From assembly GCF_001676655.1 (NCBI RefSeq), contig NZ_LZDB01000002.1, forward strand, positions 248,001 to 312,000: a stretch of 64,000 nt of DNA, read 5' to 3'. The translations under genes were made by a program, and so were the position numbers. The DNA is from Perlucidibaca aquatica. GTDB taxonomy: Bacteria; Pseudomonadota; Gammaproteobacteria; Pseudomonadales; Moraxellaceae. Below, piece after piece: positions 7,800 to 15,599 of the stretch. A model generated the notes under the pieces. It had not been told where the DNA came from and did no database searches. It was given only the letters and a program-made list of their open reading frames with translations. Each line of letters begins with the position of its first letter. Position 1 is the first letter of the stretch.

Positions 7800-8873
7800 A
7801 TGACCGTTTTGCAGCCCCTGAAGCACTTTGACGGCACCCGCGATGCCCGTCGCCCCATGGCACGCGTCGACCATGTGCGTGAAGCCGCCAAGGATTTTCG
7901 CCGCGATATGCTGGCCAAGCCCAAGGTGCGCTTCTACAAATCCTTCGAGCTAGTGCGCGTGCCGTATCCGGCCAAATTTGCCTACCTCAACGCGTTTAGC
8001 TTGCCGACGCCGTTTGTGCATCTGTGCAATCGTTTGAGTGTGATTCAGTTCGACTCCGCTGACGGCATTAAGACCTTGCTGGTCGGGCCATCTGATTGGG
8101 AACATCAACGCGAAACGCCATTTTTTGCCCAGCTCGACCAGCAGGCCGGGCGATTTACGGGTGTGATGGATAAGCTCATCGTTCGCAGGACAGCGACCGT
8201 GCTGGACTGCCTTAAAAGCATTGGTCTTAGCCCTGAAGATGTGGACTACATCACCTATGACCATCTGCATACGCAAAATGTGACGCGCTGGCTCGGCGGC
8301 AATGGTCAGCAGGCACTGTTTCCGAATGCCAAGCTCTTGGTGATGCGGGAAGAGTGGGAGAGCGCGCAGGCGCTGATTCCGTGGCAAAACCAGTGGTATT
8401 GCCCGGATGGCATCGCTGCCGTGCCCGAGAGCAAGTTGATCTTTCTCGACGACAGCGTGGCGCTGGGCGATGGCTCGGTGGCCATTATGCGCACCAAAGG
8501 GCATACCGAAGGTAATCACTCCATTGTCTCCCACACCGACACGGGCCTGATCGTGACCAGTGAAAACGGCGTCAGTCTCGATGCTTATGAGCCCAAGTAC
8601 TCGACCACGCCAGGCCTGGCCGCGTTCGCGAAGCAGACCGGCGCCGAGATCATCATCAACGGCAACACCATGGAGTATGTGGTGGATCAGTACATCTCCA
8701 TGGTGCAGGAAAAGAGCGTAGCCGGCCCCAACCCCAAGGACGAGCGCTTCCCCAATGTCGCGCCGTCGTCGGAAGTCACCGCGTTTTGGCTCTTCCCCGG
8801 CACCGCGCCAACAGCCACCGTGGGTGAGCAAGAGTTTGGTCAATTGACCTTGAAATCAGGAGTCGCCGCATGA
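7800..8873 (+). CDS. Metallo-beta-lactamase-fold-like protein with degenerate metal site
   Basis: A 357-residue protein that looks like a metallo-hydrolase of the MBL fold. A strand-loop ITYDHLHTQN lies at 151-160, where the family usually has HxHxDH. TKGHTEGNH at 232-240 corresponds to the TPGHTPGH third-histidine motif, and VTSENGVS at 252-259 to the usual SGD. Several metal ligands are thus replaced: only part of the first motif is kept, and the bridging Asp becomes Glu/Asn. It may bind one metal, act differently or be non-catalytic. The stop overlaps the following SDR start by 4 bp, so the two work together or at least are co-translated. Confidence 0.6.
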   Translation: MTVLQPLKHFDGTRDARRPMARVDHVREAAKDFRRDMLAKPKVRFYKSFELVRVPYPAKFAYLNAFSLPTPFVHLCNRLSVIQFDSADGIKTLLVGPSDWEHQRETPFFAQLDQQAGRFTGVMDKLIVRRTATVLDCLKSIGLSPEDVDYITYDHLHTQNVTRWLGGNGQQALFPNAKLLVMREEWESAQALIPWQNQWYCPDGIAAVPESKLIFLDDSVALGDGSVAIMRTKGHTEGNHSIVSHTDTGLIVTSENGVSLDAYEPKYSTTPGLAAFAKQTGAEIIINGNTMEYVVDQYISMVQEKSVAGPNPKDERFPNVAPSSEVTAFWLFPGTAPTATVGEQEFGQLTLKSGVAA

Positions 8874-9697
8874 GCCTGCATTGGATCGTTTCAGGGGCAG
8901 CCTCGGGCATTGGGCATGAATTGGCTAAGCAACTGCTGGCGCGTGGTGATCGCGTCTGTGCCTGCGATGTTCAGCCAGCTGGTTTACAGGCATTAAAGGC
9001 ATTAGCCGGTGCGTCTGCGCAGCTGCGCGTGGAAACCTTAGATGTGCGCGATGCCGAGGCGTGGAAGGCCTTAGTGGTTCGGGTTGAAGCGGAAGATGGC
9101 GCGGTCGATGTGCTGGCCAACATCGCCGGTGTGCTGAAAGAAAACTGGGTGCAAGATGCCACGGCTGCCGAAGTCGATTTCCACTTCGACATTAATGTGA
9201 AGGGTGTGATTTTTGGCACTCAGGCGGTCTTGCCCAGCATGCTCGCGCGCGGTCAGGGCCACATCATCAATATCGCGTCGCTGGCAGGTTTATCGCCGGT
9301 GCCTGGTATCGGCCTGTACAGCGCCAGCAAGTTTGCCGTGCGGGGTTATTCACTGGTTGCGGCCATGGAGCTTGCCGACAAGGGCATCGCGGTCACGGCA
9401 GTGTGCCCGGATGCGGTACAGACGCCAATGCTGGACATCCAGCAAGGCAAGCCGCAGACCGCGCTAACCTTCTCTGGCCCGCGTGCATTGACGGCGCAAG
9501 AGGTTGTTGCCGCCATTCTCGGCCCGGTACTTCGGGATCGTCCGTTTGAGATTGCTCTGCCGGCTTGGCGAGGTACTACCGCGAAACTAGCGGGTAACCT
9601 GCCACAGCTCGGTAACAAGGCCATCGGCCTATTCCGCAAGGCTGGCGAGAAGCGCCAGAAGCTCATTCAAGCCGGTAAAAGCAGTACCGAACGCTAA
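8870..9697 (+). CDS. Short-chain dehydrogenase/reductase (SDR)
   Basis: A 275-residue classical SDR. The cofactor motif is SGAASGIGHELA at residues 8-19, followed by ANIAGV (NNAG equivalent, with Ala-Asn-Ile replacing the first Asn residues). The catalytic region is NIASLAGLSPVPGIGLYSASKFAVRG, with Ser, YxxxK and the following helix all present. The C-terminal part is variable. It is translationally coupled to the metallo-hydrolase-like protein. The pair stands divergent to the TetR operon, so a common pathway is plausible. The substrate is not readable. Confidence 0.9.
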   Translation: MSLHWIVSGAASGIGHELAKQLLARGDRVCACDVQPAGLQALKALAGASAQLRVETLDVRDAEAWKALVVRVEAEDGAVDVLANIAGVLKENWVQDATAAEVDFHFDINVKGVIFGTQAVLPSMLARGQGHIINIASLAGLSPVPGIGLYSASKFAVRGYSLVAAMELADKGIAVTAVCPDAVQTPMLDIQQGKPQTALTFSGPRALTAQEVVAAILGPVLRDRPFEIALPAWRGTTAKLAGNLPQLGNKAIGLFRKAGEKRQKLIQAGKSSTER

Positions 9698-9728
9698 GCC
9701 TTTCACTTCAGCGCGCAGGTGGCGGAGT

Positions 9729-11222
9729 TCAGCCCGGCCCCAACGGCCAGCCTAGGCTCAGCCAGAGCGCGAGCAGGCCGCCCCAGCCCATCAACAGCGC
9801 TAGCGAGTAGGGCAGCATCATCGCCATGAGTGTGCCGATGCCCGCTTTCGGCTCGAAGCGCTGGGCAAAGGCCACCACCATCGCAAAATACGGCATGAGT
9901 GGGGTGATGATGTTGGCGACGCTGTCTCCCACGCGATAGGCCGCCAAAGTGCTCTCGGCCGGGATGCCAGCAAGAAAAAACATGGGAATGAAGATGGGTG
10001 CCATCAGCGCCCATTTCGCTGATGCGGAGCCAATCAGCAAATCCAGCGTAACCGTGAATAAAACAAACATCAGCAATAGCACCACCGGCGACCAGTCCAT
10101 GGCTTTGAGCTGTTCAGCACCGGTGATGGCAACGAGCTGCCCGATCTGGCTCCACTGAAAATAGGCCACAAATTGCGCGGCAAAAAACATCAGCACCAGA
10201 TAGCTGGCTAAGGTTTTCAGGGTTTCCTCTAAGGCAGGAACGGCATCGCTGCTGCGAGCCCAACGTTGACTCACCCGCGCATACAGAATGCCGGCAATCC
10301 CCGCATAAAGAGCGACCAATACCACCACGCCTTTGATCAGTGGCGACTTCGTGACGCTGCCATCTTCCCCACGCAAAAAGCCATCCGCAGGGAGCAAGCC
10401 AGCGAGTGCGAAGGCCAGCACAGCCAGTGTCCACAGCAGTACCGCGCGCGCTCCGCCACGGTGTAAACGGCTATCGGCCAGCTCAACGGGCGCGTTGATC
10501 GCAGTCGATGCGGTGGCCGACAATCGGGGCATGACAAATTGATGATTGACCCAAGACACGATCAAGGTGACCCATAGCGTGGACGCCAGCATAAAAAAGT
10601 AATTAGCGGTCACAGCGACTTCCGCGCCAGGCTTCACCGTTTGCAAGGCTTCGCTGGCGATACCGGCAAGCAAGGCATCGACGGGCCCAATCAGCACATT
10701 GGCAGAAAAGCCGCCAGAAACACCAGCAAAGGCACAGGCGATGCCAGCGAGTGGTGGTAGTCCCGCGCGTTGGAAGAGCAGGCCAGCGAGTGGAATGACC
10801 ACCACATAACCGGCATCCACGGCAATGCTCGACAACACACCGGCCAGTGCAACGACCGTTGGCAATGCGCGCACACCGCTGAGGCGAACCAGCGATGACA
10901 GGATACCTGCGAGTAAGCCTGAGCGTTCGGCCAGCCCCAAACCGAGCATGGCCACGACGACATTGCCGACGGGCGCAAAACTGGTGAAATTGGTCACGGT
11001 GTCGTTGAACAAATGGTTCAACCCGACCAGAGAGATCAGATTAACGGCGGTAATGGTCTTACTGCCATCCGGCCATGTGGCTTGCCAGCCTAGGCCCGCG
11101 GCAATGGCGGAGGCCACCAATACGATGCCGCAGAGCCAAACAAAGAGCCACGCGGGCGGGGGGAGACGATTCCCTAGCGTCTCAATACGATCCAGTGTTC
11201 GTAAAAAGCGAGTTGCTGCCAT
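9729..11222 (-). CDS. AbgT family transporter
   Basis: A 497-residue inner-membrane protein with about 12-13 hydrophobic segments. It matches the AbgT (p-aminobenzoyl-glutamate transport) family. The N-terminal LDRIETLGNRLPPPAWLFVWL is the family hallmark. Later blocks are NLISLVGLNHLFNDTVTNFTSFAPVG, AVDAGYVVVIPLAGLLF and the C-terminal GDSVANIITPLMPYFAMV. Characterised homologues take up p-aminobenzoyl-glutamate or export sulfonamides. The gene starts 2 bp after the DedA-PAP2 stop, so it is probably the second gene of that transcript. Confidence 0.93.
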   Translation of the reverse strand: MAATRFLRTLDRIETLGNRLPPPAWLFVWLCGIVLVASAIAAGLGWQATWPDGSKTITAVNLISLVGLNHLFNDTVTNFTSFAPVGNVVVAMLGLGLAERSGLLAGILSSLVRLSGVRALPTVVALAGVLSSIAVDAGYVVVIPLAGLLFQRAGLPPLAGIACAFAGVSGGFSANVLIGPVDALLAGIASEALQTVKPGAEVAVTANYFFMLASTLWVTLIVSWVNHQFVMPRLSATASTAINAPVELADSRLHRGGARAVLLWTLAVLAFALAGLLPADGFLRGEDGSVTKSPLIKGVVVLVALYAGIAGILYARVSQRWARSSDAVPALEETLKTLASYLVLMFFAAQFVAYFQWSQIGQLVAITGAEQLKAMDWSPVVLLLMFVLFTVTLDLLIGSASAKWALMAPIFIPMFFLAGIPAESTLAAYRVGDSVANIITPLMPYFAMVVAFAQRFEPKAGIGTLMAMMLPYSLALLMGWGGLLALWLSLGWPLGPG

Positions 11223-11224
11223 GT

Positions 11225-12631
11225 TTAGCTACCTGAGCCTAAAACGGTGTAGGGGATTAATGCGGATGCCCAGCTATGTCGCAGCCACAAGAAGCCCGAT
11301 AAGACTAAGGCAAGCATAATGATGAGTGTCGGCTCCCAGTGCCTTACCCGGATAAAGCCTGCGCCGCGGTACCAAGACCAGCGCAACCCGGCTACCACAG
11401 CCGTACCTAACATGACACCAGCCATCACATCACTGATCCAATGTAGGCCCAGAAATGCGCGTGATATCGACGTGAAAATAATGAGCGTTAGGCTCACCGC
11501 CAGCGCCCAAGGCTTGAGGCCGGGCCAAAAATCGCGGGTCATAAAAACATAGAACAAACCCCACAGCACGGTCACGGAAAAGGCGTGATCGCTGGGGAAG
11601 GATGCCTCGTCGCGCATGGTAAAGACGGGCTGTGGGCCTGGATGGGCAAACAGTGTTTGCAGCAGTGAGGGCAGGAATAAACACAACAGGCTGGCCACAA
11701 CGGTAAAGCTGAGGGCACGCCATTCGCGGCGAAGCAGCAACCAAAACGCCACGATGCCGCCCAGGGTCAGTAAGGCGCGGTTATCGGCTAGCAGCGTAAA
11801 TGCCGTAAACAACCAATCAATGCCGGGCTGTCGGAGGCGGGTGAACTCCGTTGTGACCCAGGCATTGAGGTCGGCCAACAAGGGTAAATACAGGGCAAGC
11901 GAGATAAAACTAACTAAGCCGACGCTGCCCACCAGTAACGTCATAAATTGGTTTTCTGGAATGCCATCGGCGCAGGCAAATACCCCGTGGTTATGCGGCG
12001 CATGTTGCTGTCGCCAACGCCGTGTGAGGCTGTTAAGGCGGGGCAGTAACCAAACCAACGTTCCAATAGTAATGAGAATGGCGCCCACAAAAAGGAGCTG
12101 ATGCTTGCCGGGTAGCAGTGGGCTGTCGATGGCAGCACCGGCAAAATAGCCTGGCAAAATATTCGGCGGAGCCCAAAGCAGGGCGGAAATGACATTAAAA
12201 AAGAGGAAGCGTGGAAATGGCATTTGGAAAATGCCAGTCGCCAGAGGAACAAAGGCGCGGATAGGACCAATAAAGCGTCCAAAGATCAGGCTTTTGCCGC
12301 CGTGTTTTTCGACAAAAGCTTCACTGGCCGCCAACCAATGCGGATTTTTTCGGAAAGGCCAGACATGCTCAATGCGGTGTTTAAAGTGATGCCCGATGGC
12401 ATAACTGATGCCGTCGCCGACGATGGCGCCCGCCACCGCATAGAGCAGCACTTCATAGACATTTATGCCGATATGTCCGGCCAATAAGGTCAGACCAATC
12501 ATGACCGGAATAGCAGGAATGATGGAGCCGATGACGGCCAGTGACTCAAGTGCGGCAAGGCCAAAAATGAGTAGCAGTGTCCAATCCGGATTCTGCGTTA
12601 GCCAGGCCCACCAGGTTTCAGTCATGTGCAT
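11225..12631 (-). CDS. DedA-PAP2 fusion membrane phosphatase
   Basis: A 468-residue two-domain membrane protein. Residues ~1-205 form a DedA/SNARE-associated domain (FGRFIGPIRAFVPLATGIFQMP, then NVISALLWAPPNILPGYFAG). Residues ~235-430 are a PAP2 acid phosphatase with motif C2 PSDHAF and motif C3 SRAFLGLHWISDV. The usual C1 motif (KxxxxxxRP) is degraded to LLQTLFAHPGPQP, an oddity worth noting. DedA proteins flip undecaprenyl phosphate or other lipids, and PAP2 proteins dephosphorylate lipid pyrophosphates. The fusion therefore suggests lipid-carrier recycling at the inner membrane. It is followed after 2 bp by an AbgT transporter gene. Start could also be the ATG at 12625. Confidence 0.88.
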   Translation of the reverse strand: MHMTETWWAWLTQNPDWTLLLIFGLAALESLAVIGSIIPAIPVMIGLTLLAGHIGINVYEVLLYAVAGAIVGDGISYAIGHHFKHRIEHVWPFRKNPHWLAASEAFVEKHGGKSLIFGRFIGPIRAFVPLATGIFQMPFPRFLFFNVISALLWAPPNILPGYFAGAAIDSPLLPGKHQLLFVGAILITIGTLVWLLPRLNSLTRRWRQQHAPHNHGVFACADGIPENQFMTLLVGSVGLVSFISLALYLPLLADLNAWVTTEFTRLRQPGIDWLFTAFTLLADNRALLTLGGIVAFWLLLRREWRALSFTVVASLLCLFLPSLLQTLFAHPGPQPVFTMRDEASFPSDHAFSVTVLWGLFYVFMTRDFWPGLKPWALAVSLTLIIFTSISRAFLGLHWISDVMAGVMLGTAVVAGLRWSWYRGAGFIRVRHWEPTLIIMLALVLSGFLWLRHSWASALIPYTVLGSGS

Positions 12632-12730
12632 AGGAGCTTAGGCAAATGGGCAAGTTGCCTGCACCCTACTCAGCTGAGGCCGCGCCTGCAAGTGGGATTG
12701 TAAGTGTGCGGCAGTTTCTGGTTAATTATT

Positions 12731-12749
12731 AAGCACTTTGGCAGTGCTT
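12731..12749. other. Hairpin between DedA-PAP2 promoter region and transglycosylase gene
   Basis: AAGCACT and AGTGCTT form a perfect 7-bp stem with a 5-base loop. It lies in the 184-bp gap upstream of the DedA-PAP2 gene and downstream of the lytic transglycosylase stop. A weak A/T-rich tail follows on the minus strand. It may end the transglycosylase transcript. No long T-tract is present. Confidence 0.35.
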
Positions 12750-12815
12750 TAAGCCGCTATTGGCAAACGTCATCGACTTGATTGGACTTAAAAGTAGAAA
12801 AAATTAGCTTAAATT

Positions 12816-13649
12816 CTATCGATTGATTTTTTTGTATTCTCTTTCGATTTTGAAAACATAATGTTTAGGGGCTGTGTGAAGTAGCGGCGTTAAGTGCGTA
12901 AAGGAAGTCACATTTCCTGCTCGCTTATAAGTTCGCTGGATGCTGCCAAGCCCAGCATTATAGCTAGCAAACATGTATTTCCTTCTGTCTTCGGGGTCTT
13001 CAATTTGGGGCCACGATTCATATATTTTACGGTTGTAATATATGCCGGCAGCAATACTGTAGTAAGGGTCGAATGCATCTTCAAAATGTGGGTTTTTGCG
13101 TTTAATTTCAAGATAAGTTTTAGGCATAATCTGCATTAAGCCCATGGCGCCGGAGTGAGACTTAGCGTGGGGTTTGAGCTCAGACTCAACAATTGCTTGC
13201 GCTTTGAACCATGTCCAATCAGCACCAATACCGAAGTAGTGCTTAGTGTATTTTCTAAAGTGATCGTCATAATTGTTTTTAAATTTAGTATTATTGCGTG
13301 GGTGCCTCTGTTTAGAATTTGTTATGGAAGAATTATCTGAACTTTTGGTGTCGATTTCAGGTGATATTATTTCGTTGTTTTCGTTATCAGCAGAAAAGAA
13401 AAAAGAAAAGTATTTTGCGATTAGGCCTGGCTTTTCTTTTGGCTCAGACTCACTCACGGTGTGTGAATTTATTTGTTTTTGATGTGCAATTTTTTCTTTT
13501 TGGGCGGCAGTATCCGCTAAGCTAATCGAAATACTTGGCGGTTCTTGCGTATAGTCACTAGCATGTAATACGCTTGAATATATTGATATGTACGCAATAA
13601 ATGTAAATACAGTAAGTGGGTTATTTTTGTATTTAATGACTAATGACAT
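12816..13649 (-). CDS. Exported lytic transglycosylase, SLT domain
   Basis: A 277-residue protein. An N-terminal hydrophobic segment (VFTFIAYISIYSSVLHA) serves as signal peptide, then a low-complexity Ser/Asn/Lys-rich linker to about residue 135, then an SLT (goose-lysozyme-like) domain. Domain hallmarks are AIVESELKPHAKSHSGAMGLMQIMP (catalytic Glu in VESE) and the YNAGLGSI motif. It should cleave peptidoglycan glycan strands to 1,6-anhydro-muropeptides in the periplasm. The coding sequence is visibly more AT-rich than its neighbours, as are the next three genes upstream, so the group was probably acquired together. The DUF350 gene precedes it by 5 bp. Confidence 0.88.
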   Translation of the reverse strand: MSLVIKYKNNPLTVFTFIAYISIYSSVLHASDYTQEPPSISISLADTAAQKEKIAHQKQINSHTVSESEPKEKPGLIAKYFSFFFSADNENNEIISPEIDTKSSDNSSITNSKQRHPRNNTKFKNNYDDHFRKYTKHYFGIGADWTWFKAQAIVESELKPHAKSHSGAMGLMQIMPKTYLEIKRKNPHFEDAFDPYYSIAAGIYYNRKIYESWPQIEDPEDRRKYMFASYNAGLGSIQRTYKRAGNVTSFTHLTPLLHTAPKHYVFKIEREYKKINR

Positions 13650-13654
13650 ATTTA

Positions 13655-13882
13655 TTAGTTCAGGCTCATGCCTATAATAATGCCCATGCCAATACCGTTC
13701 CCAACAAAAATACCCAGCATAACTAGGCCAATGGCCAGATTGCCTTCCGCTAACTTTTCTTTTAATCTAAAGCCCATTCGTCGCTCAAATATTGCGCTGG
13801 CTAACCAACTGATAAGCAAGCTCAACGTAGAGCCAGACATGGCATAAATTAAATTTAGAATTATGGGATCAAAGTTTGTCAT
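13655..13882 (-). CDS. Small DUF350-domain membrane protein
   Basis: A 75-residue protein with two transmembrane helices (about residues 8-30 and 50-73) separated by a charged loop, FERRMGFRLKEKLAEGNLAIG. The E-x-GN-x-A-x-G pattern leading into a Gly-rich second helix matches one repeat of the DUF350 (YjfL) family. The small two-helix shape beside a transglycosylase also recalls a holin, but the DUF350 pattern is the better match. It lies 5 bp before the transglycosylase start and presumably shares its transcript. Function is unknown. Confidence 0.65.
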   Translation of the reverse strand: MTNFDPIILNLIYAMSGSTLSLLISWLASAIFERRMGFRLKEKLAEGNLAIGLVMLGIFVGNGIGMGIIIGMSLN

Positions 13883-13908
13883 AGTTTTTTACTCAAATTT
13901 TATTTTAA

Positions 13909-14124
13909 TTATCGGCACCAGATTTCTGTATTAGGCGATATTTCTTTTGTGCGGCTGTTAAGTTCTGCCTGACAGGTCTCAAGCGATGGAAAGCGTATAA
14001 ACGTCGTGTTGTAGCCAAACTGTGTCTTGGTGGAGATCCAAAGCATTGCATCTTTAATATTTTCTGCAAATAAATTTCCGCTTAACGATGCTAATAAAAT
14101 AAATGGATAAATATACTTTTTCAT
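13909..14124 (-). CDS. Small exported protein of unknown function
   Basis: A 71-residue product starting at ATG 14124. It has a clear signal peptide (MKKYIYPFILLASLSGNLFA) followed by a ~51-residue mature part. The mature part has two cysteines, one in the middle (LETCQAEL) and one at the end (IWCR), which could form a disulfide in the periplasm. A longer upstream start at 14184 would overlap the RodZ-like gene and bury the signal peptide, so it is rejected. It sits between the RodZ-like gene (20 bp gap) and the DUF350 gene in the AT-rich cluster. I do not recognise a family. Confidence 0.65.
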   Translation of the reverse strand: MKKYIYPFILLASLSGNLFAENIKDAMLWISTKTQFGYNTTFIRFPSLETCQAELNSRTKEISPNTEIWCR

Positions 14125-14143
14125 TATAACTTGACCTAATAAA

Positions 14144-14962
14144 TTAGCTGTTTGTAGAGGCATAGAGTTCTGAGCTGGAATCATTCACACTGATGATTCT
14201 AACCGTATTGAATCTTTCTGCATTCAATTTAAATGGTGTCTTACCATTAATTTGTACTTTTTTGGAAGGTTTAACTAAGCCGCTGTAAACGATCAGGCCA
14301 CTAGCGTCGATAACTTGCACGTGGGTTGTTGATGACGCAACGAGAAAACTGGATTTTTTTACGGTGGCTCGAGTACGAGTAACCATGGTTGACGTTTTTT
14401 CGGATAATTTGCTTTCTGAAGAATAAAAAGTATTTGACGTTAAATTATCTTGAATTGACACCGTAGCTTGAATCGTGCGTTTAGGTTGATTAGTGTTGGA
14501 ACCCATGCTGAGGAAAAAAGCAAAAGTACCAATAAAACAAGACGCCAATACAGCTTGACCTACTTTACTATGAGTGGATTGCAGGATACTTTCCAGATGA
14601 TTCTTAACCTGAGAGACCCAAGAGATAGGCGGAGTCATTGTTGCTTTAGAATTAACTTCACTGTGCTGTAAGTCGTTTTTCAGCCAATACGTTTCCAGCC
14701 AAGCGTCATAGAGAGCAATGACTTCAATGGGGTTGAGTTTTAGCGCGTTTGCATAGCGACGTAGATAGCCTTTAACGAAGATGGGCTCTGGTAGACTCAG
14801 GAACTGCTCCAGTTCCAATGAGTAAAGTGTCTTTTCACTCATTTGTGCAATGTCTGAAGCCTCGGTAATGGTTAGTCCTAGTACGTCACGTTGTGCTTTA
14901 AGCCAACGGCCAACGGGCGGGTAAGCAATCGGGTCGAGTGTAATTTGGCTCAATTCAAACAC
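14144..14962 (-). CDS. RodZ-like helix-turn-helix membrane protein
   Basis: A 272-residue protein with RodZ architecture. It has a cytoplasmic HTH_25 domain at about residues 18-90 (VGRWLKAQRDVLGLTITEAS, then FVKGYLRRYANALKL) and a basic/hydrophilic linker. A single transmembrane helix near 155-172 (VLASCFIGTFAFFLSMG) leads to a periplasmic tail resembling DUF4115 (HVQVIDASGLIVYSGLVKPSKKVQINGKTPF). RodZ couples MreB to the wall-elongation machinery. This copy is AT-rich, lies beside a lytic transglycosylase and has a shortened tail, so it looks like a paralogue rather than the housekeeping RodZ. It heads the four-gene cluster. A DNA-binding role is not excluded. Confidence 0.75.
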   Translation of the reverse strand: MFELSQITLDPIAYPPVGRWLKAQRDVLGLTITEASDIAQMSEKTLYSLELEQFLSLPEPIFVKGYLRRYANALKLNPIEVIALYDAWLETYWLKNDLQHSEVNSKATMTPPISWVSQVKNHLESILQSTHSKVGQAVLASCFIGTFAFFLSMGSNTNQPKRTIQATVSIQDNLTSNTFYSSESKLSEKTSTMVTRTRATVKKSSFLVASSTTHVQVIDASGLIVYSGLVKPSKKVQINGKTPFKLNAERFNTVRIISVNDSSSELYASTNS

Positions 14963-15027
14963 CTTACAATGTCGTGAAGAGCAATGTGCCTGCTGTTTAG
15001 GTCTTTGCTCTATAATTGAGCGGCAAG

Positions 15028-15045
15028 TTACATAAAATTACATAA
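15028..15045. repeat. Tandem TTACATAA repeat upstream of the RodZ-like gene
   Basis: TTACATAA occurs at 15028-15035 and again at 15038-15045, a 10-bp period equal to about one helical turn. It lies 66 bp upstream of the RodZ-like start, in a 289-bp non-coding stretch between divergent genes. It could be a tandem regulator site. No protein is implicated by sequence. Confidence 0.35.
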
Positions 15046-15251
15046 GGCTACAATCGTACAAAAAATTTTTATTGCGTTGTACACAAGCAATTCCGAGCAC
15101 AGAGTGCTGTGATCACTCGGTTCCCAAATAATCAGTGAGGTTGCGTTGATTTTTGTTCAGCTTTCAACGATGGAGGCATTCATTAACACTATTCCGAGGT
15201 TTGTGTGCGTCTGTTGATTGAAGGCATGGCCACGCCAACGAGCACTTCCAC

Positions 15252-15596
15252 TTGAACACCCTCGGGCTACTCCAAACGTCAGCCTTGTTTGTACTGACCG
15301 CCGTGGCTGAAATTGTGGGTTGCTACTTACCCTATCTCTGGCTGAAAAAAGCCGGCTCGCCGTGGTTGCTGTTGCCGGCGGCGCTCAGTCTGGCGCTATT
15401 TGCTTGGCTGCTGACGCTGCATCCGGCGGCGAGTGGTCGTGTTTATGCGGCCTACGGTGGGGTCTATATTGTGGTGGCGCTGCTGTGGTTGCGCTGGGTT
15501 GATGGCATCACGTTACAGGCAACCGATTGGTTGGGCGCTGGCATCGCGCTCATCGGCATGGCAATCATCGTGTCGGGCTGGAAAGCCGCCATCTAA
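15252..15596 (+). CDS. ynfA: YnfA family (UPF0060) small membrane protein
   Basis: A 114-residue protein closely matching the YnfA/UPF0060 family. It has four transmembrane helices, the early [15 protein letters not shown] segment and the highly conserved [19 protein letters not shown] in the third helix. The start is a TTG at 15252. No ATG in frame gives a better N-terminus, and the length then agrees with the family. YnfA proteins are SMR-like drug transporters in some enterics, but the role here is unproven. The gene faces the SulP transporter tail to tail, with only 3 bp between the stops. Confidence 0.9.
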   Translation: MNTLGLLQTSALFVLTAVAEIVGCYLPYLWLKKAGSPWLLLPAALSLALFAWLLTLHPAASGRVYAAYGGVYIVVALLWLRWVDGITLQATDWLGAGIALIGMAIIVSGWKAAI

Positions 15597-15599
15597 GGA

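Noticed and set aside
13655-13882. Holin beside a lysin (phage lysis cassette)
   Set aside because: The two-helix protein fits a DUF350 repeat better, and no other phage genes are present at 12.7-15.2 kb.
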